Source of the DNA: Saccharibacillus deserti
GTDB lineage: Bacteria > Bacillota > Bacilli > Paenibacillales > Paenibacillaceae
Assembly (NCBI RefSeq): GCF_013618475.1
Contig: NZ_JABJVN010000002.1
Span: forward strand, 496,001 to 560,000
Direction: 5' to 3'
Length of the DNA stretch: 64,000 nucleotides
The notes under the pieces: generated by a model
The model's database searches: none
Told to the model about the DNA's origin: nothing
The model's input: only the letters and a program-made list of their open reading frames with translations
Translations under genes and position numbers: made by a program
Shown: piece by piece, positions 11,248 to 20,700 of the stretch
How the letters are laid out: each line of letters starts with the position of its first letter
Position numbering within the stretch: position 1 is the stretch's first letter

Positions 11248-12327
11248 GTGCGCCTGCTGTCGATCGGACAAATACGCCCGGGCATGAAGCTGGGCAAACG
11301 CATTTACAATGAAGAGGGTCTGACGTTATTGGCCGAAGGGGCGGAGCTTACGGCTTCGATTCTTCGCAGGTTGGAAAAGATCGGAATCGACATGCTGTAT
11401 ATCCGGGACGAAGTGACGGACGATATCGTTGTGCCGGAGATGGTGGCCGACGAAACGCGCCGCCAGGCGGTCAAGCAGATTCGGACGGTTTACCGGACGA
11501 TGATGAACGATACGATGGGACGTATGTCTTATCCTCATCTCGGCTATAGTTTCCGCAAAATGACCGAGGAAATTCTGGACGATCTGGGTTCGCGCGAAGA
11601 CGTTCTGATTATGCTCGGCGATATTCATACCACGGATCATTATTTGTACACCCATTCGTTTAATGTTTGTCTGTATACGCTGACACTCGGCATGGCGGCG
11701 GGTTATTCGCGGGACGATTTGTTTACGCTCGGAATGGGCTCAATCCTGCACGATATCGGCAAGACCAAAATCTCCCCCAAAGTGCTGCTCAAACCGGGCC
11801 GGCTGAACGAAGAGGAATATGCCGAGATGAAAAAGCATACCGAATTCGGCTTCGCCATTTTGAAAGACGAGCCGTTTGTGCCGCTGCTCGCGGCGCACTG
11901 CGCGTTTCAGCACCATGAACGGTTGGACGGCAGCGGGTACCCGAGAGGGATTCAAGGCGGCGAGATTCACGATTTTGCCAAGTGGATCGCCATTACGGAC
12001 TCCTACGATGCCATGACGACCAATCGGGTCTATCGCAAGGGGATGCTGCCCCATCAGGCGGTAGACATTCTCTACGGAGGCTCCTGTATCCAATACGACC
12101 AGCGCAAGCTTGAAGTGTTCCGCGACAAGGTGGCGCTGTACCCCGTCGGATTGACCGTCAAGCTCAGCACGGGCGAGACGGGCGTGGTGACCTCGGTACC
12201 TCCCAAAACGCCGAATCGGCCGATCGTTCGCGTGATCGAAGATGAAGAAGGCGCCACCGTGCAGCCTTACGAAATCGATCTTTCGCACCATCTGTCGGTC
12301 ATGGTCGAGCAGATCGCGGACAAATAA
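11248..12327 (+). CDS. HD-GYP domain phosphodiesterase (second copy)
   Basis: A second predicted cyclic-dinucleotide phosphodiesterase, 359 residues, cytoplasmic. The N-terminus (RLLSIGQIRPGMKLGKRIY) is the usual cap. The catalytic domain shows HDIGKTKISPKVLLKPGRL and QHHERLDGSGYP. I prefer the GTG start at 11248: it sits 9 bases after GGAG and gives the N-terminus seen across this family. An ATG at 11233 is also in frame but overlaps that site. It follows the nucleotidase gene by 118 bases without a clear terminator and may be co-transcribed. Confidence 0.9.
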   Translation: MRLLSIGQIRPGMKLGKRIYNEEGLTLLAEGAELTASILRRLEKIGIDMLYIRDEVTDDIVVPEMVADETRRQAVKQIRTVYRTMMNDTMGRMSYPHLGYSFRKMTEEILDDLGSREDVLIMLGDIHTTDHYLYTHSFNVCLYTLTLGMAAGYSRDDLFTLGMGSILHDIGKTKISPKVLLKPGRLNEEEYAEMKKHTEFGFAILKDEPFVPLLAAHCAFQHHERLDGSGYPRGIQGGEIHDFAKWIAITDSYDAMTTNRVYRKGMLPHQAVDILYGGSCIQYDQRKLEVFRDKVALYPVGLTVKLSTGETGVVTSVPPKTPNRPIVRVIEDEEGATVQPYEIDLSHHLSVMVEQIADK

Positions 12328-12455
12328 ATTCCGCGATTCCGCGCAAAATGCGGGGATACGGTTAATAACAAGAAAGAAACGGGTTATATCCTTGAAAGCC
12401 GTTCCGGCAGCTGCCGGCGATTCCAAGGAAGTTCTTAATCATAAAGGTGGTCAAC

Positions 12456-13592
12456 ATGACAGTAATCAACAACGGTGTTCCCCGGCTTCCCGATTTATCC
12501 CCAAGCTACGATCCGTGGGACCCGATTCGCTCGCTGCGCAAACACGGACGGCACCGTCTGACGAGTGTGGAAATGACGGTAACCAATCTGTGCAACATGC
12601 GCTGCGAACACTGCGCGGTAGGCGATACGCTCGTATTGAACGAGCCGGATATGATTCCGCTCGATCTGATGCTTCGTCGACTGGACGAAGTGGAGCATTT
12701 GGAGACGATCAGCATTACGGGCGGAGAGCCTTCTTTCCGCCGCCAGACCGTCGACAATGTCATCGTGCCGCTTCTGCGATACGCGCGAGAGCGCGGGATC
12801 CGTTCGCAGATCAATTCCAATCTGACGCTGGATCTGGAGCGCTACGAGAAGCTGCTTCCTTATCTGGACGTCATGCATATTTCGTTCAACTATACGGGCC
12901 CGGAGCATTTTCATCAGACGGGCTTTGCCAACAGCGGTCATCCCGTTCCTTTTGCGGCGGCCGAGAAAATGTACAATCGGATGATCGACAATGCCAAAAG
13001 TCTCAGCAAATCGGGCATGCTGATTTCGGCGGAAACGATGATCAATTTCCGCACGCATAACCATCTGCCGCAGATGCACGAGACGATTCTGGAAATGGGC
13101 TGCCGCCGTCACGAGGTGCACCCGATGTACCCGTCGGCTTTTGCCGCTAATCTGCCTGTACTGTCGCTCGACGAGATGCGCCTGGCGATCCACGATCTGC
13201 TCGACCATCGCAATGAAGACGTCTGGATGCTGTTTGGCACGCTGCCCTTTTTTGCCTGCGGCAGCACGGACGAAGAACGCGAACTGCTGCGCAGACTTCG
13301 CAGTGCGAAGAACGTGACGGTTCGCAACGATCCCGACGGCCGCAGCCGCGTCAATGTGAACATGTTCACCGGCGACGTATTCGTGACCGACTTTGCGGCT
13401 ATCCCTTCGTTCGGGAGCGTGTACCAAGACAGCCTGGACTCGATCTTCGAAGAATGGACGACCAATCATCCGTTGAACCGGACCGTGGACTGCCACTGCG
13501 ATGCGGCAGCCTGCTGCGGACCGAATCTGTTGGTGGCCGACATGTACTACAAAGGAATCGATTTCAAATCGCGCCGTGCGATCATGGATTGA
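12456..13592 (+). CDS. yfkAB: YfkAB-type radical SAM/CxCxxxxC protein
   Basis: This radical SAM enzyme of unknown substrate matches the YfkAB type. It is 378 residues. The Fe-S motif CNMRCEHC (CX3CX2C) starts near residue 45 and is followed by SITGGEPSFRR (SAM-binding GGE). A second cysteine cluster, CHCDAAACC near 345, fits the CxCxxxxC signature and probably binds an auxiliary cluster. I chose the ATG at 12456, which follows AAAGGTGG; an upstream in-frame GTG overlaps that site. The suf operon 5 kb away would supply clusters, though that is a general dependency rather than a specific link. Confidence 0.9.
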   Translation: MTVINNGVPRLPDLSPSYDPWDPIRSLRKHGRHRLTSVEMTVTNLCNMRCEHCAVGDTLVLNEPDMIPLDLMLRRLDEVEHLETISITGGEPSFRRQTVDNVIVPLLRYARERGIRSQINSNLTLDLERYEKLLPYLDVMHISFNYTGPEHFHQTGFANSGHPVPFAAAEKMYNRMIDNAKSLSKSGMLISAETMINFRTHNHLPQMHETILEMGCRRHEVHPMYPSAFAANLPVLSLDEMRLAIHDLLDHRNEDVWMLFGTLPFFACGSTDEERELLRRLRSAKNVTVRNDPDGRSRVNVNMFTGDVFVTDFAAIPSFGSVYQDSLDSIFEEWTTNHPLNRTVDCHCDAAACCGPNLLVADMYYKGIDFKSRRAIMD

Positions 13593-13668
13593 GCCGGCCG
13601 CGGGTTTCGGCGTTCCGGCGCGTATCGGGATCGCGGAAAGACTGCGCTGAAGAAAAGAGGAGATTTCA

Positions 13669-15033
13669 TTGGGCCACGAGATAGAACTGGGAACCTTGGC
13701 GATTAATTTATTTTTGGTCCTGCTTCTGGTTCTCTTGAACGGTGTGTTCGTCGCCGCGGAATTTGCGCTCGTCAAAGTTCGCCATTCCCGGCTGACGCAG
13801 CTTAACAGCGAAGGGAACCGGCTGGCTCCCTATGCACTCAAAGTAGCCGGGCGGCTTGATGCTTACCTGTCCGCGACCCAACTCGGCATCACCTTGACGT
13901 CGCTCGGACTGGGCTGGCTCGGCGAGCCGGCCGTTTCGGAACTGTTGGTCGAACCGCTGATGTATCAGATGGGCTTCACGGATCCCGGGCTGATTTCGGG
14001 CGTATCCGTCGCCATCGGTTTTGCGATCATCACCTTTTTGCATATCGTACTCGGAGAGCTTGCGCCCAAATCGCTCGCGATCCAAAAGTCCGAAGGGACC
14101 TCGCTTGTGCTGGCCGGACCGCTGCTGGTATTCTATTACGTATTCCTGCCGGTCATCTGGCTGCTCAATCATGCCGCGAATGCTTTTCTGAGATTGTTCG
14201 GCATTCGGCCGGCAGGCGAAGCGGATGCGGCCCATTCGGAAGAAGAAATCCGGATCCTGATGAACCAGAGCGCCAAAAGCGGCGCAATCGATCTGGAAGA
14301 AGTCAAATTAATGGACAATATTTTTGATTTTTCGGATATGCTGGCGCGCGAGGTTATGCTTCCGCGAACGGACATGGACTGCCTGTACGTCAATCTTCCG
14401 CTAAAAGAAAACCTGAAGATCATTACGGAAACGCGGCATTCGCGGTATCCGGTAGCGATCGAAGACAAAGACCGGATTATCGGTTTCGTACATATCACCG
14501 ATATTCTGCTCTGGCCGCAGGGAACGGAACCGAACTTGCGCAAGCTGGTCCGGCCGATCCTGAACGTGCCCGAGTCGATGGAAATCAGCCATGTGCTTCG
14601 ATTGATGCAGCAAAAAAGAGCGCAGCTGACGCTCGTCGTGGACGAATACGGCGGAACCGCAGGTCTGCTGACGGCGGAAGAAATCCTGGAAGAAATCGTA
14701 GGCGACCTGTATGACGAATTCGAGAACGAACGTCCCGAAATCGAAATGATCGGCGATCTGATCTCAGTGGACGGCCGGCTGCTGATCGAAGACGTAAACG
14801 ATCTGACGGGTGCCGAGATCGATGACGAAGAGGTCGATTCGATCGGCGGCTGGATGTTTAAGGAGCTTGAAGGCAATCCGCTGCCGGGACAGACGGTCGA
14901 ATTCGGAGGCATCACGTTCGAAGTCGCCGAGGCCGAGCGGCTGCGCATTACCCGGGTCAATATCCACAAACCGCACAAAGAAGCGGAGCGGGGCGAAGAA
15001 GACGAAGAAGAAAACGGCCGGGGCGACGATTGA
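13669..15033 (+). CDS. CNNM/HlyC-type membrane protein with CBS pair
   Basis: A member of the CNNM (DUF21)-CBS-CorC_HlyC family, often annotated hemolysin and now thought to export Mg2+ or adjust divalent cations. It is 454 residues. DUF21 with about four membrane segments covers 1-190 (LAINLFLVLLLVLLNGVFV; ITFLHIVLGELAPKSLAIQ). A CBS pair covers about 215-335 (REVMLPRTDMDCL; LTLVVDEYGGTAGLLT). The CorC_HlyC domain covers about 350-430, and the tail is acidic. The start is TTG, 6 bases after AGAGGAG. A corA gene for Mg2+ uptake lies 25 kb downstream. The transported ion is inferred from the family. Confidence 0.9.
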   Translation: MGHEIELGTLAINLFLVLLLVLLNGVFVAAEFALVKVRHSRLTQLNSEGNRLAPYALKVAGRLDAYLSATQLGITLTSLGLGWLGEPAVSELLVEPLMYQMGFTDPGLISGVSVAIGFAIITFLHIVLGELAPKSLAIQKSEGTSLVLAGPLLVFYYVFLPVIWLLNHAANAFLRLFGIRPAGEADAAHSEEEIRILMNQSAKSGAIDLEEVKLMDNIFDFSDMLAREVMLPRTDMDCLYVNLPLKENLKIITETRHSRYPVAIEDKDRIIGFVHITDILLWPQGTEPNLRKLVRPILNVPESMEISHVLRLMQQKRAQLTLVVDEYGGTAGLLTAEEILEEIVGDLYDEFENERPEIEMIGDLISVDGRLLIEDVNDLTGAEIDDEEVDSIGGWMFKELEGNPLPGQTVEFGGITFEVAEAERLRITRVNIHKPHKEAERGEEDEEENGRGDD

Positions 15034-15051
15034 TCGCCCCGTCTCGTTTTT
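15020..15051 (+). terminator. possible terminator overlapping a stop codon
   Basis: GGGGCGA and TCGCCCC form a 7-bp stem around the stop codon of the CNNM gene. The T-run begins five bases later, so termination may be partial, and the next gene starts 22 bases on. Confidence 0.4.
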
Positions 15052-15072
15052 GGGGGAGGATGGAAGGTAACC

Positions 15073-15765
15073 ATGCGAAACGAAATGCGTCTGTACAAAC
15101 CGGAAGCGATGATTTTTGATATGGACGGCACGCTGTTCCAGACGGAAACGGCACTGCTGCCGGCCTATCATCAAATGTTCGATATTCTGCGGGCCGAAGG
15201 GCTCTACACGGGAGAAACGCCGCCGGAGCGTCTGATTCTCGGGAGTCTGGGAATGCTGCTCGAAGAAATCTGGAAGATTGTGATTCCCGATGCCGACGAG
15301 AACGTACGCAGCCGGGCCAACGATCTGCTGCTCGATCTGCAGTTGGAAGTGCTCAAAGGCGGAGAGGCGCTGCTTTACCCGGATGTCAAAGAAACGCTGG
15401 AGCAGCTGCGGGAACGCGGCGTGCGCCTGTTCGTGGCCAGCAACGGCCTGGAAGGCTACGTAAAAGGCGTGTCCGACGCACTGGGAATCGCGTCGCTGTT
15501 CGAATCGCAGTACAGCGCGGGCGAGTATCAGACGGCGACCAAAGTGCTGCTGGTCGAAATGCTGCTGAACGCGCACAATGTCCGGAGCGCCTGGATGGTC
15601 GGAGACCGTTCGTCGGACGTTCAGGCAGGCCGCGGAAACGGCCTGGGTGTGATCGGCTGCGCCTATGCCGATTTCGGAGCCAACAAAGAGCTGGAAGACG
15701 CGGATGTGAAGATCACGAAATTCGGGCAGCTGCTCGAACTGTACGATAACGCTCCATCCGCTTAA
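15073..15765 (+). CDS. HAD-superfamily phosphatase
   Basis: A haloacid-dehalogenase-fold phosphatase of 230 residues, related to PGP/beta-phosphoglucomutase-type enzymes with an alpha-helical cap. Motif I is MIFDMDGTLFQTE near residue 14, motif II is LFVASNGL near 118, and motif IV is VGDRSSDVQAGRGNG near 176. The cap lies between motifs I and II. The ATG follows GGAAGG. The substrate cannot be predicted. It is 40 bases after the CNNM gene and 55 bases before the YlbF-family gene. Confidence 0.9.
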   Translation: MRNEMRLYKPEAMIFDMDGTLFQTETALLPAYHQMFDILRAEGLYTGETPPERLILGSLGMLLEEIWKIVIPDADENVRSRANDLLLDLQLEVLKGGEALLYPDVKETLEQLRERGVRLFVASNGLEGYVKGVSDALGIASLFESQYSAGEYQTATKVLLVEMLLNAHNVRSAWMVGDRSSDVQAGRGNGLGVIGCAYADFGANKELEDADVKITKFGQLLELYDNAPSA

Positions 15766-15819
15766 ACGAATTGCAGCACGCAGATCCACAAATCGAACAT
15801 CCAGAGGAGACGAAACGAA

Positions 15820-16164
15820 ATGACGAACATTTACGATAAAGCGCACGATCTTGCAAAATCGCTTCAAGAAAGCCCGGAAGTGCAGGATATCACTTCGGCG
15901 CTGAAACTGATCGAAGCCGATGCCGAGAGCAAACGCATGCTCGACGATTTCCGTACCCGGCAGATGACGATCCAGCAGCGGATCATGAGCGGCGATATGC
16001 CTCCCCAGGAAGAGATGGAACAAATGGAGAAGCTGTTCGAAGTGCTTAGCCTGAATTTGAACATCCGTCGCCTTTTTGATGCCGAGCAGCGTCTGAGCGT
16101 CATCATCCAGGACGTGAACAAGATTATTTCCGACAGCTTGGCCAACATGTACGGCCAAGGCTGA
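15820..16164 (+). CDS. YlbF-family protein, closest to YheA
   Basis: A small all-helical protein of 114 residues in the YlbF/YmcA/YheA family. The stretch DDFRTRQMTIQQRIMSGD and the ending DAEQRLSVIIQDVNKIISD closely resemble B. subtilis YheA rather than YlbF or YmcA, which act with YaaT in RNA processing, biofilm and competence. There are no cysteines for an Fe-S cluster. The ATG follows CAGAGGAGA. A terminator follows. The biochemical role of the YheA branch is not known to me. Confidence 0.88.
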   Translation: MTNIYDKAHDLAKSLQESPEVQDITSALKLIEADAESKRMLDDFRTRQMTIQQRIMSGDMPPQEEMEQMEKLFEVLSLNLNIRRLFDAEQRLSVIIQDVNKIISDSLANMYGQG

Positions 16165-16199
16165 ATCAACGGTTTCGCCGCTTGGACCGGCCAAGACCG

Positions 16200-16235
16200 G
16201 GCTCCGGTTTCCTTTTTGGGAATCGGGGCTTTTTG
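16200..16235 (+). terminator. terminator before ytoI
   Basis: GCTCCGGTTTCC pairs with GGGAATCGGGGC through a 12-bp stem with three wobble pairs and a T5 loop, followed by TTTTT. Confidence 0.65.
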
Positions 16236-16280
16236 TTGTCGCTCCGCTCAAGTCGGACTGATTTCCAATACCGATATTTG

Positions 16281-16289
16281 TGCTATAAT
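16281..16289 (+). promoter_or_regulatory. extended -10 promoter of ytoI
   Basis: TGCTATAAT: a consensus -10 (16284-16289) with the TGn extension. The -35 region is weak, as is usual for extended -10 promoters. It lies 44 bases before the TTG start. Confidence 0.7.
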
Positions 16290-16332
16290 ATAGGTACAGT
16301 CTAATACAGATTTCTGGAGAGGAGTACAACAG

Positions 16333-17667
16333 TTGGAAGGGCATGAGCAAACCGTGACGAAACACGAACAACTGCTGCAGCATATCGAGCAGCTCAAGGT
16401 CGGCACCAAGATCTCGGTCCGTAAGCTGGCCAAAGAAATGGGAGTCAGCGAAGGGACTGCCTATCGGGCCGTCAAAGAAGCGGAAACGCTCGGCATCGTG
16501 ATTACCAAAGAACGGATCGGCACCGTTCGCGTCGAGAAAAAACCGCGCAATATCACGGACCAGCTGACCTTTGCGGATGTGGTCGATATTGTGGAAGGGC
16601 ATGTGCTGGGCGGTGTCGAAGGGCTGTCCATCACGCTGAACAAATACGTGATCGGCGCTATGAAAGTGGATGCAATGGCCCGTTATATCGATATGGGAAG
16701 CCTATTGATCGTCGGCAACCGGGAAAATGCGCATTCGCTTGCCATCGAGCACGGGGCGGGCGTCCTGATTACCGGCGGATTCGGAACGAGCCGCGAAGTC
16801 AAAAGCCTGGCCGACCGTCTCGGTCTGCCGATCATCTCTTCGCGGCACGATACGTTTACGGTCGCCTCGATGATCAACCGGGCGATCTTTGACCGTCTGA
16901 TCAAAAAGAAGATTATGCTGGTGGAAGATTTGGTGGGTCTGAAATCCAAACCGTATTCGCTGAAAGCGACCAGTACGGCGGAAGATTTCCGGCGCGTGGC
17001 GGAGCGGACCGGCGAGAACAGCTTCCCCGTGACCGACGAATGGAACCGGGTTCTCGGTATCGTGAGCCGAAAAGACATCGAGAGCGTAGAAACGGGACAT
17101 ACGATCGAACGGGCGATGGTACGCAGTCCGGTAACGGCAGGCATGCTGACCTCCCTGGCTTCGGCAGCGCAGATCATGACCTGGGAAGGCATCGATTTTC
17201 TGCCGGTCGTCGACCGCAACCGCAAGCTGGCCGGGGTATTGACGCGGCGGGAAGTGCTTCAGGCCATGCGCGATGCGCGCGAGCAGAGCAGCCTCGGCGA
17301 GACGTTCGACCATCTGATCTGGAACGGATTTGCGGAGGAGCGGGACGCTGACGGCCGACTCTTTTTCCATGGATTCATTACGCCGCAGATGGCGACGGAC
17401 CTCGGCACGATCTCGGAAGGGATCATGATTTCGGTCATGATTCAGGCCGCGCTGCGTATGGCCAAGGATCACAGCGGCAACGATTATGTCGTAGACAATA
17501 TGAGCACGTATTTTATCCGCCCTGTCCAGATTGAAGATGCCGTATCGGTCATGCCGATCGTTCTGGAAGTCGGCCGCCGGATCTGCCGTTTGGAAATCGC
17601 GATTTCGCACGAAGAACAGACGGTAGCCAAAGCGATGATGACGCTGCATTCGATCGAGAACGGCTGA
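16333..17667 (+). CDS. ytoI: YtoI-type HTH-DRTGG-CBS-hotdog regulator
   Basis: A four-domain protein of 444 residues matching B. subtilis YtoI. An N-terminal winged-helix segment covers about 15-65 (VSEGTAYRAVKEAETLGIV). A DRTGG domain covers about 75-190. A CBS pair covers about 200-315, with an MVRSPVTAGML linker. A C-terminal hotdog domain covers about 330-440 (FFHGFITPQMATDLG). This suggests a ligand-sensing transcription factor, probably binding adenine nucleotides through CBS and an acyl-type ligand through the hotdog. The start is TTG, after TGGAGAGGAG. In B. subtilis ytoI also lies in the dnaE region, which supports the assignment. Targets are unknown. Confidence 0.88.
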   Translation: MEGHEQTVTKHEQLLQHIEQLKVGTKISVRKLAKEMGVSEGTAYRAVKEAETLGIVITKERIGTVRVEKKPRNITDQLTFADVVDIVEGHVLGGVEGLSITLNKYVIGAMKVDAMARYIDMGSLLIVGNRENAHSLAIEHGAGVLITGGFGTSREVKSLADRLGLPIISSRHDTFTVASMINRAIFDRLIKKKIMLVEDLVGLKSKPYSLKATSTAEDFRRVAERTGENSFPVTDEWNRVLGIVSRKDIESVETGHTIERAMVRSPVTAGMLTSLASAAQIMTWEGIDFLPVVDRNRKLAGVLTRREVLQAMRDAREQSSLGETFDHLIWNGFAEERDADGRLFFHGFITPQMATDLGTISEGIMISVMIQAALRMAKDHSGNDYVVDNMSTYFIRPVQIEDAVSVMPIVLEVGRRICRLEIAISHEEQTVAKAMMTLHSIENG

Positions 17668-17735
17668 ACGACACAAACTCAACCCAAATATAAAGCCCAA
17701 ACGGCGACAACGAACGGAAAAGGGGGAACGCCCGC

Positions 17736-20700
17736 ATGAACGATTTTGTCCATCTGCATGTGCACAGCGAATACAGCCTGCTCGACGGAGCGGCGAGGAT
17801 CAAGGAACTGGTGGGCCGCGCGGCCGAGCTTGGCATGAAGTCGCTCGCGCTGACCGACCACGGCGTCATGTACGGCGCCATTCCCTTTTACAAAGCCTGC
17901 CGGGCCGCCGGGATCAAGCCGATCATCGGTTTCGAGGCTTACTATACGTCGGCCTCGCGGCATGAACGGGCCAGCCGCAAAGAACAGCCGATCTACCACC
18001 TGCTTCTCCTGGCCAAAAACGAGACGGGTTATCGCAACCTGATGAAGATCTGCTCGGCCGGCCATCTGGAAGGCTTCCACTATAAACCGAGAATCGACCG
18101 GGAAGTGCTGAAGCGCTACAGCGAAGGGATCGTCTGTACAAGCGCATGTATCGGCGGCGAGATTCCGCAGCATTTCCTGAACGGGCGTCCCGAAGAGGCC
18201 AAAGCGGCGGCACTGCGCTACAAAGAAATTTTCGGGGAAAACTTCTATATCGAGCTGCAGGATCACGGATTGGCCGAACAGAAAAAAGTCAATCCGATGC
18301 TGGTCGCGCTGGCCCAAGAAATCGGCGTGGAGCTGATTGCGACCAACGATTCGCATTATCTGTCCGAACCGGATGCCGAGATCCAAGACGTTCTGATCTG
18401 TATCGGTACCGGCAAAACGATGGAAGACGAAGAACGGTTCCGTATTCCGACGCGCCAGCTCTATCTCAAGACCGGCGAAGAAATGGCGCGGCTGTTCCCG
18501 CATCTGCCGCAGGCGCTGGCCAACACGGCGAAGATTGCGGAGGAATGCGAGCTGGAGATCGAACTCGGCCGCTCGATCCTGCCGGAATACCAGCCGCTGC
18601 CGGAAAGCAAATCGCCGCAGCAGTATTTGATCGATCTGTGCAAGGAAGGCCTGGAGCGCCGTTACGCGCATCTGCCGGGCTGGGAAGACGCCGGTCATCG
18701 GAGCAAACTGGACGAACGGTTGGAGTACGAGCTTGGCGTCATCGGGACGATGGGGTTCTCCGATTATTTCCTCATCGTCTGGGACTTTATCCGTTACGCG
18801 CATGAGCAGGGCATCGTCACGGGCCCGGGCCGGGGCTCGTCGGCGGGCAGTCTTGTGGCGTATACGCTGAACATTACCGACGTCGATCCGATCAAATACA
18901 ATCTCCTGTTCGAACGGTTCCTGAACCCGGCGCGGATCACGATGCCCGATATCGATATCGATTTCAGCGACGAACGCCGCGACGAAGTCATCGCCTATGT
19001 AACCGACAAATACGGGTCGGACCGTGTGGCTCAAATTATCACGTTCGGTACGCTGGCCGCCCGCGCCGCCGTGCGCGACGTGGGACGCGTGCTGGCGCTG
19101 CCGTACGGCGAAGTCGACAAAACGGCCAAACTGATTCCGGTACAGGTCGGCATGACGATCGACCGTGCCCTGGCCCAGAACGCGGCGCTGCGGGAGCGCC
19201 TCGAAGCTTCGCCCGACGCGAAGCGGCTGATCGAGACGGCGCGGCGGGTCGAAGGCATGCCGCGTCACGCTTCGACGCATGCCGCCGGCGTCGTTATCGC
19301 GCGGGGACCGCTGACGGATTATGTCCCGCTGCAGGAAGGCGGGGAGAAGACGGCGCTGACCCAGTATCCGATGGAGAGTCTGGAATCGGTCGGACTGCTC
19401 AAGATGGATTTCCTGGGGCTGCGCACGCTGTCGATCATCGAACGCTGCCAGAAATGGATTGCGGAGCGTACCGGAGCGGCCGTCGATTTCAAAGCCGTGT
19501 CCGAAAACGATCCCGGCACGTACGAACTGCTCGGCCGCGGCGATACGACCGGAGTATTCCAGCTCGAGTCGCCGGGCATCCGCCGGGTGATGAAAGAAAT
19601 GAAGCCTTCGGTCATCGAAGACATTATCTCGGTCGTGGCACTGTACCGTCCGGGCCCGATGGAATTCATTTCGAATTATATCCAGGTCAAGCACGGCCTG
19701 GTCCGGGCGGATTATCCGCACGAAGACCTCAAGCCGATCCTCGAAGACACGCACGGCATTATCGTGTATCAGGAGCAGATCATGCAGATCGCTTCGACGA
19801 TGGCGGGATTCTCGCTCGGCGAAGCGGATCTGCTGCGCCGGGCCGTGTCCAAGAAAAAGCGCGAGACGCTGGATGAAGAGCGCGGCCACTTCGTGCGCGG
19901 CAGCCTCGGGCAGGATTACAGCGAAGAAGACGCCAATAAAGTCTACGACATGATCGTGCGCTTCGCCGATTACGGCTTCCCGCGTGCCCACGCCGCCGCC
20001 TACGGCGTGCTGGCGTTCCAGACCGCATACCTCAAGGCGCATTATCCGGTCGAGTTCATGGCGTCGATGCTCGCCGCCGTGACCGGCAACCACCGCAAGG
20101 TGGCCGAATACGTCGTCGAGACGCGCCGGATGAATATTCCGGTTCTTCCGCCCGACGTGAACAAGAGCGGCATGCTGTTCACGCCTTCCGACGAAGACGG
20201 CAAGGCAAGTCTGCGCTTCGGACTTGCCGCGATCAAGAACGTCGGCACGAATGCGATCCGCAACGTGATGGACGAACGCGCGGAGCGGCCGTTCGACAGC
20301 CTGCTCGACTTCTGCCGCCGCGTCGATCCGAAGACCTGCAACCGGCGCGTGATCGAAGCGCTGATCCAGGCGGGAGCGTTCGATTCGCTGCCGGGTCACC
20401 GGGCGCAGCTGCTCGCCATGCTGGACGAAGCGCTCGACGCCGCCGCCAAATGGCGCAAAGAGCGCGAAGATTTCCAGATCCAGATGTTCGATTTCGTGGA
20501 GACGCCGAACTGGGAGATCGAATACCCCGACGTACGCGATTACACATCGTCGGAACAGCTCGATCTGGAGCGCGAGCTGCTAGGCTTGTATTTGTCCGGC
20601 CATCCGCTGGACGATTACGAACCGCTGCTCGGCGAGCCCGGCGTGCAGAAGCTGATGGAACTCGGCGAGGCGCCGGACGAGAGTCACACGGTAACCGCCG

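Noticed and set aside
17679-20399. A 906-residue open frame antisense to dnaE
   Set aside because: It lies wholly opposite a confident gene, has no recognisable domain, and its His/Arg/Asp-rich composition is what GC-biased third positions produce on the opposite strand.
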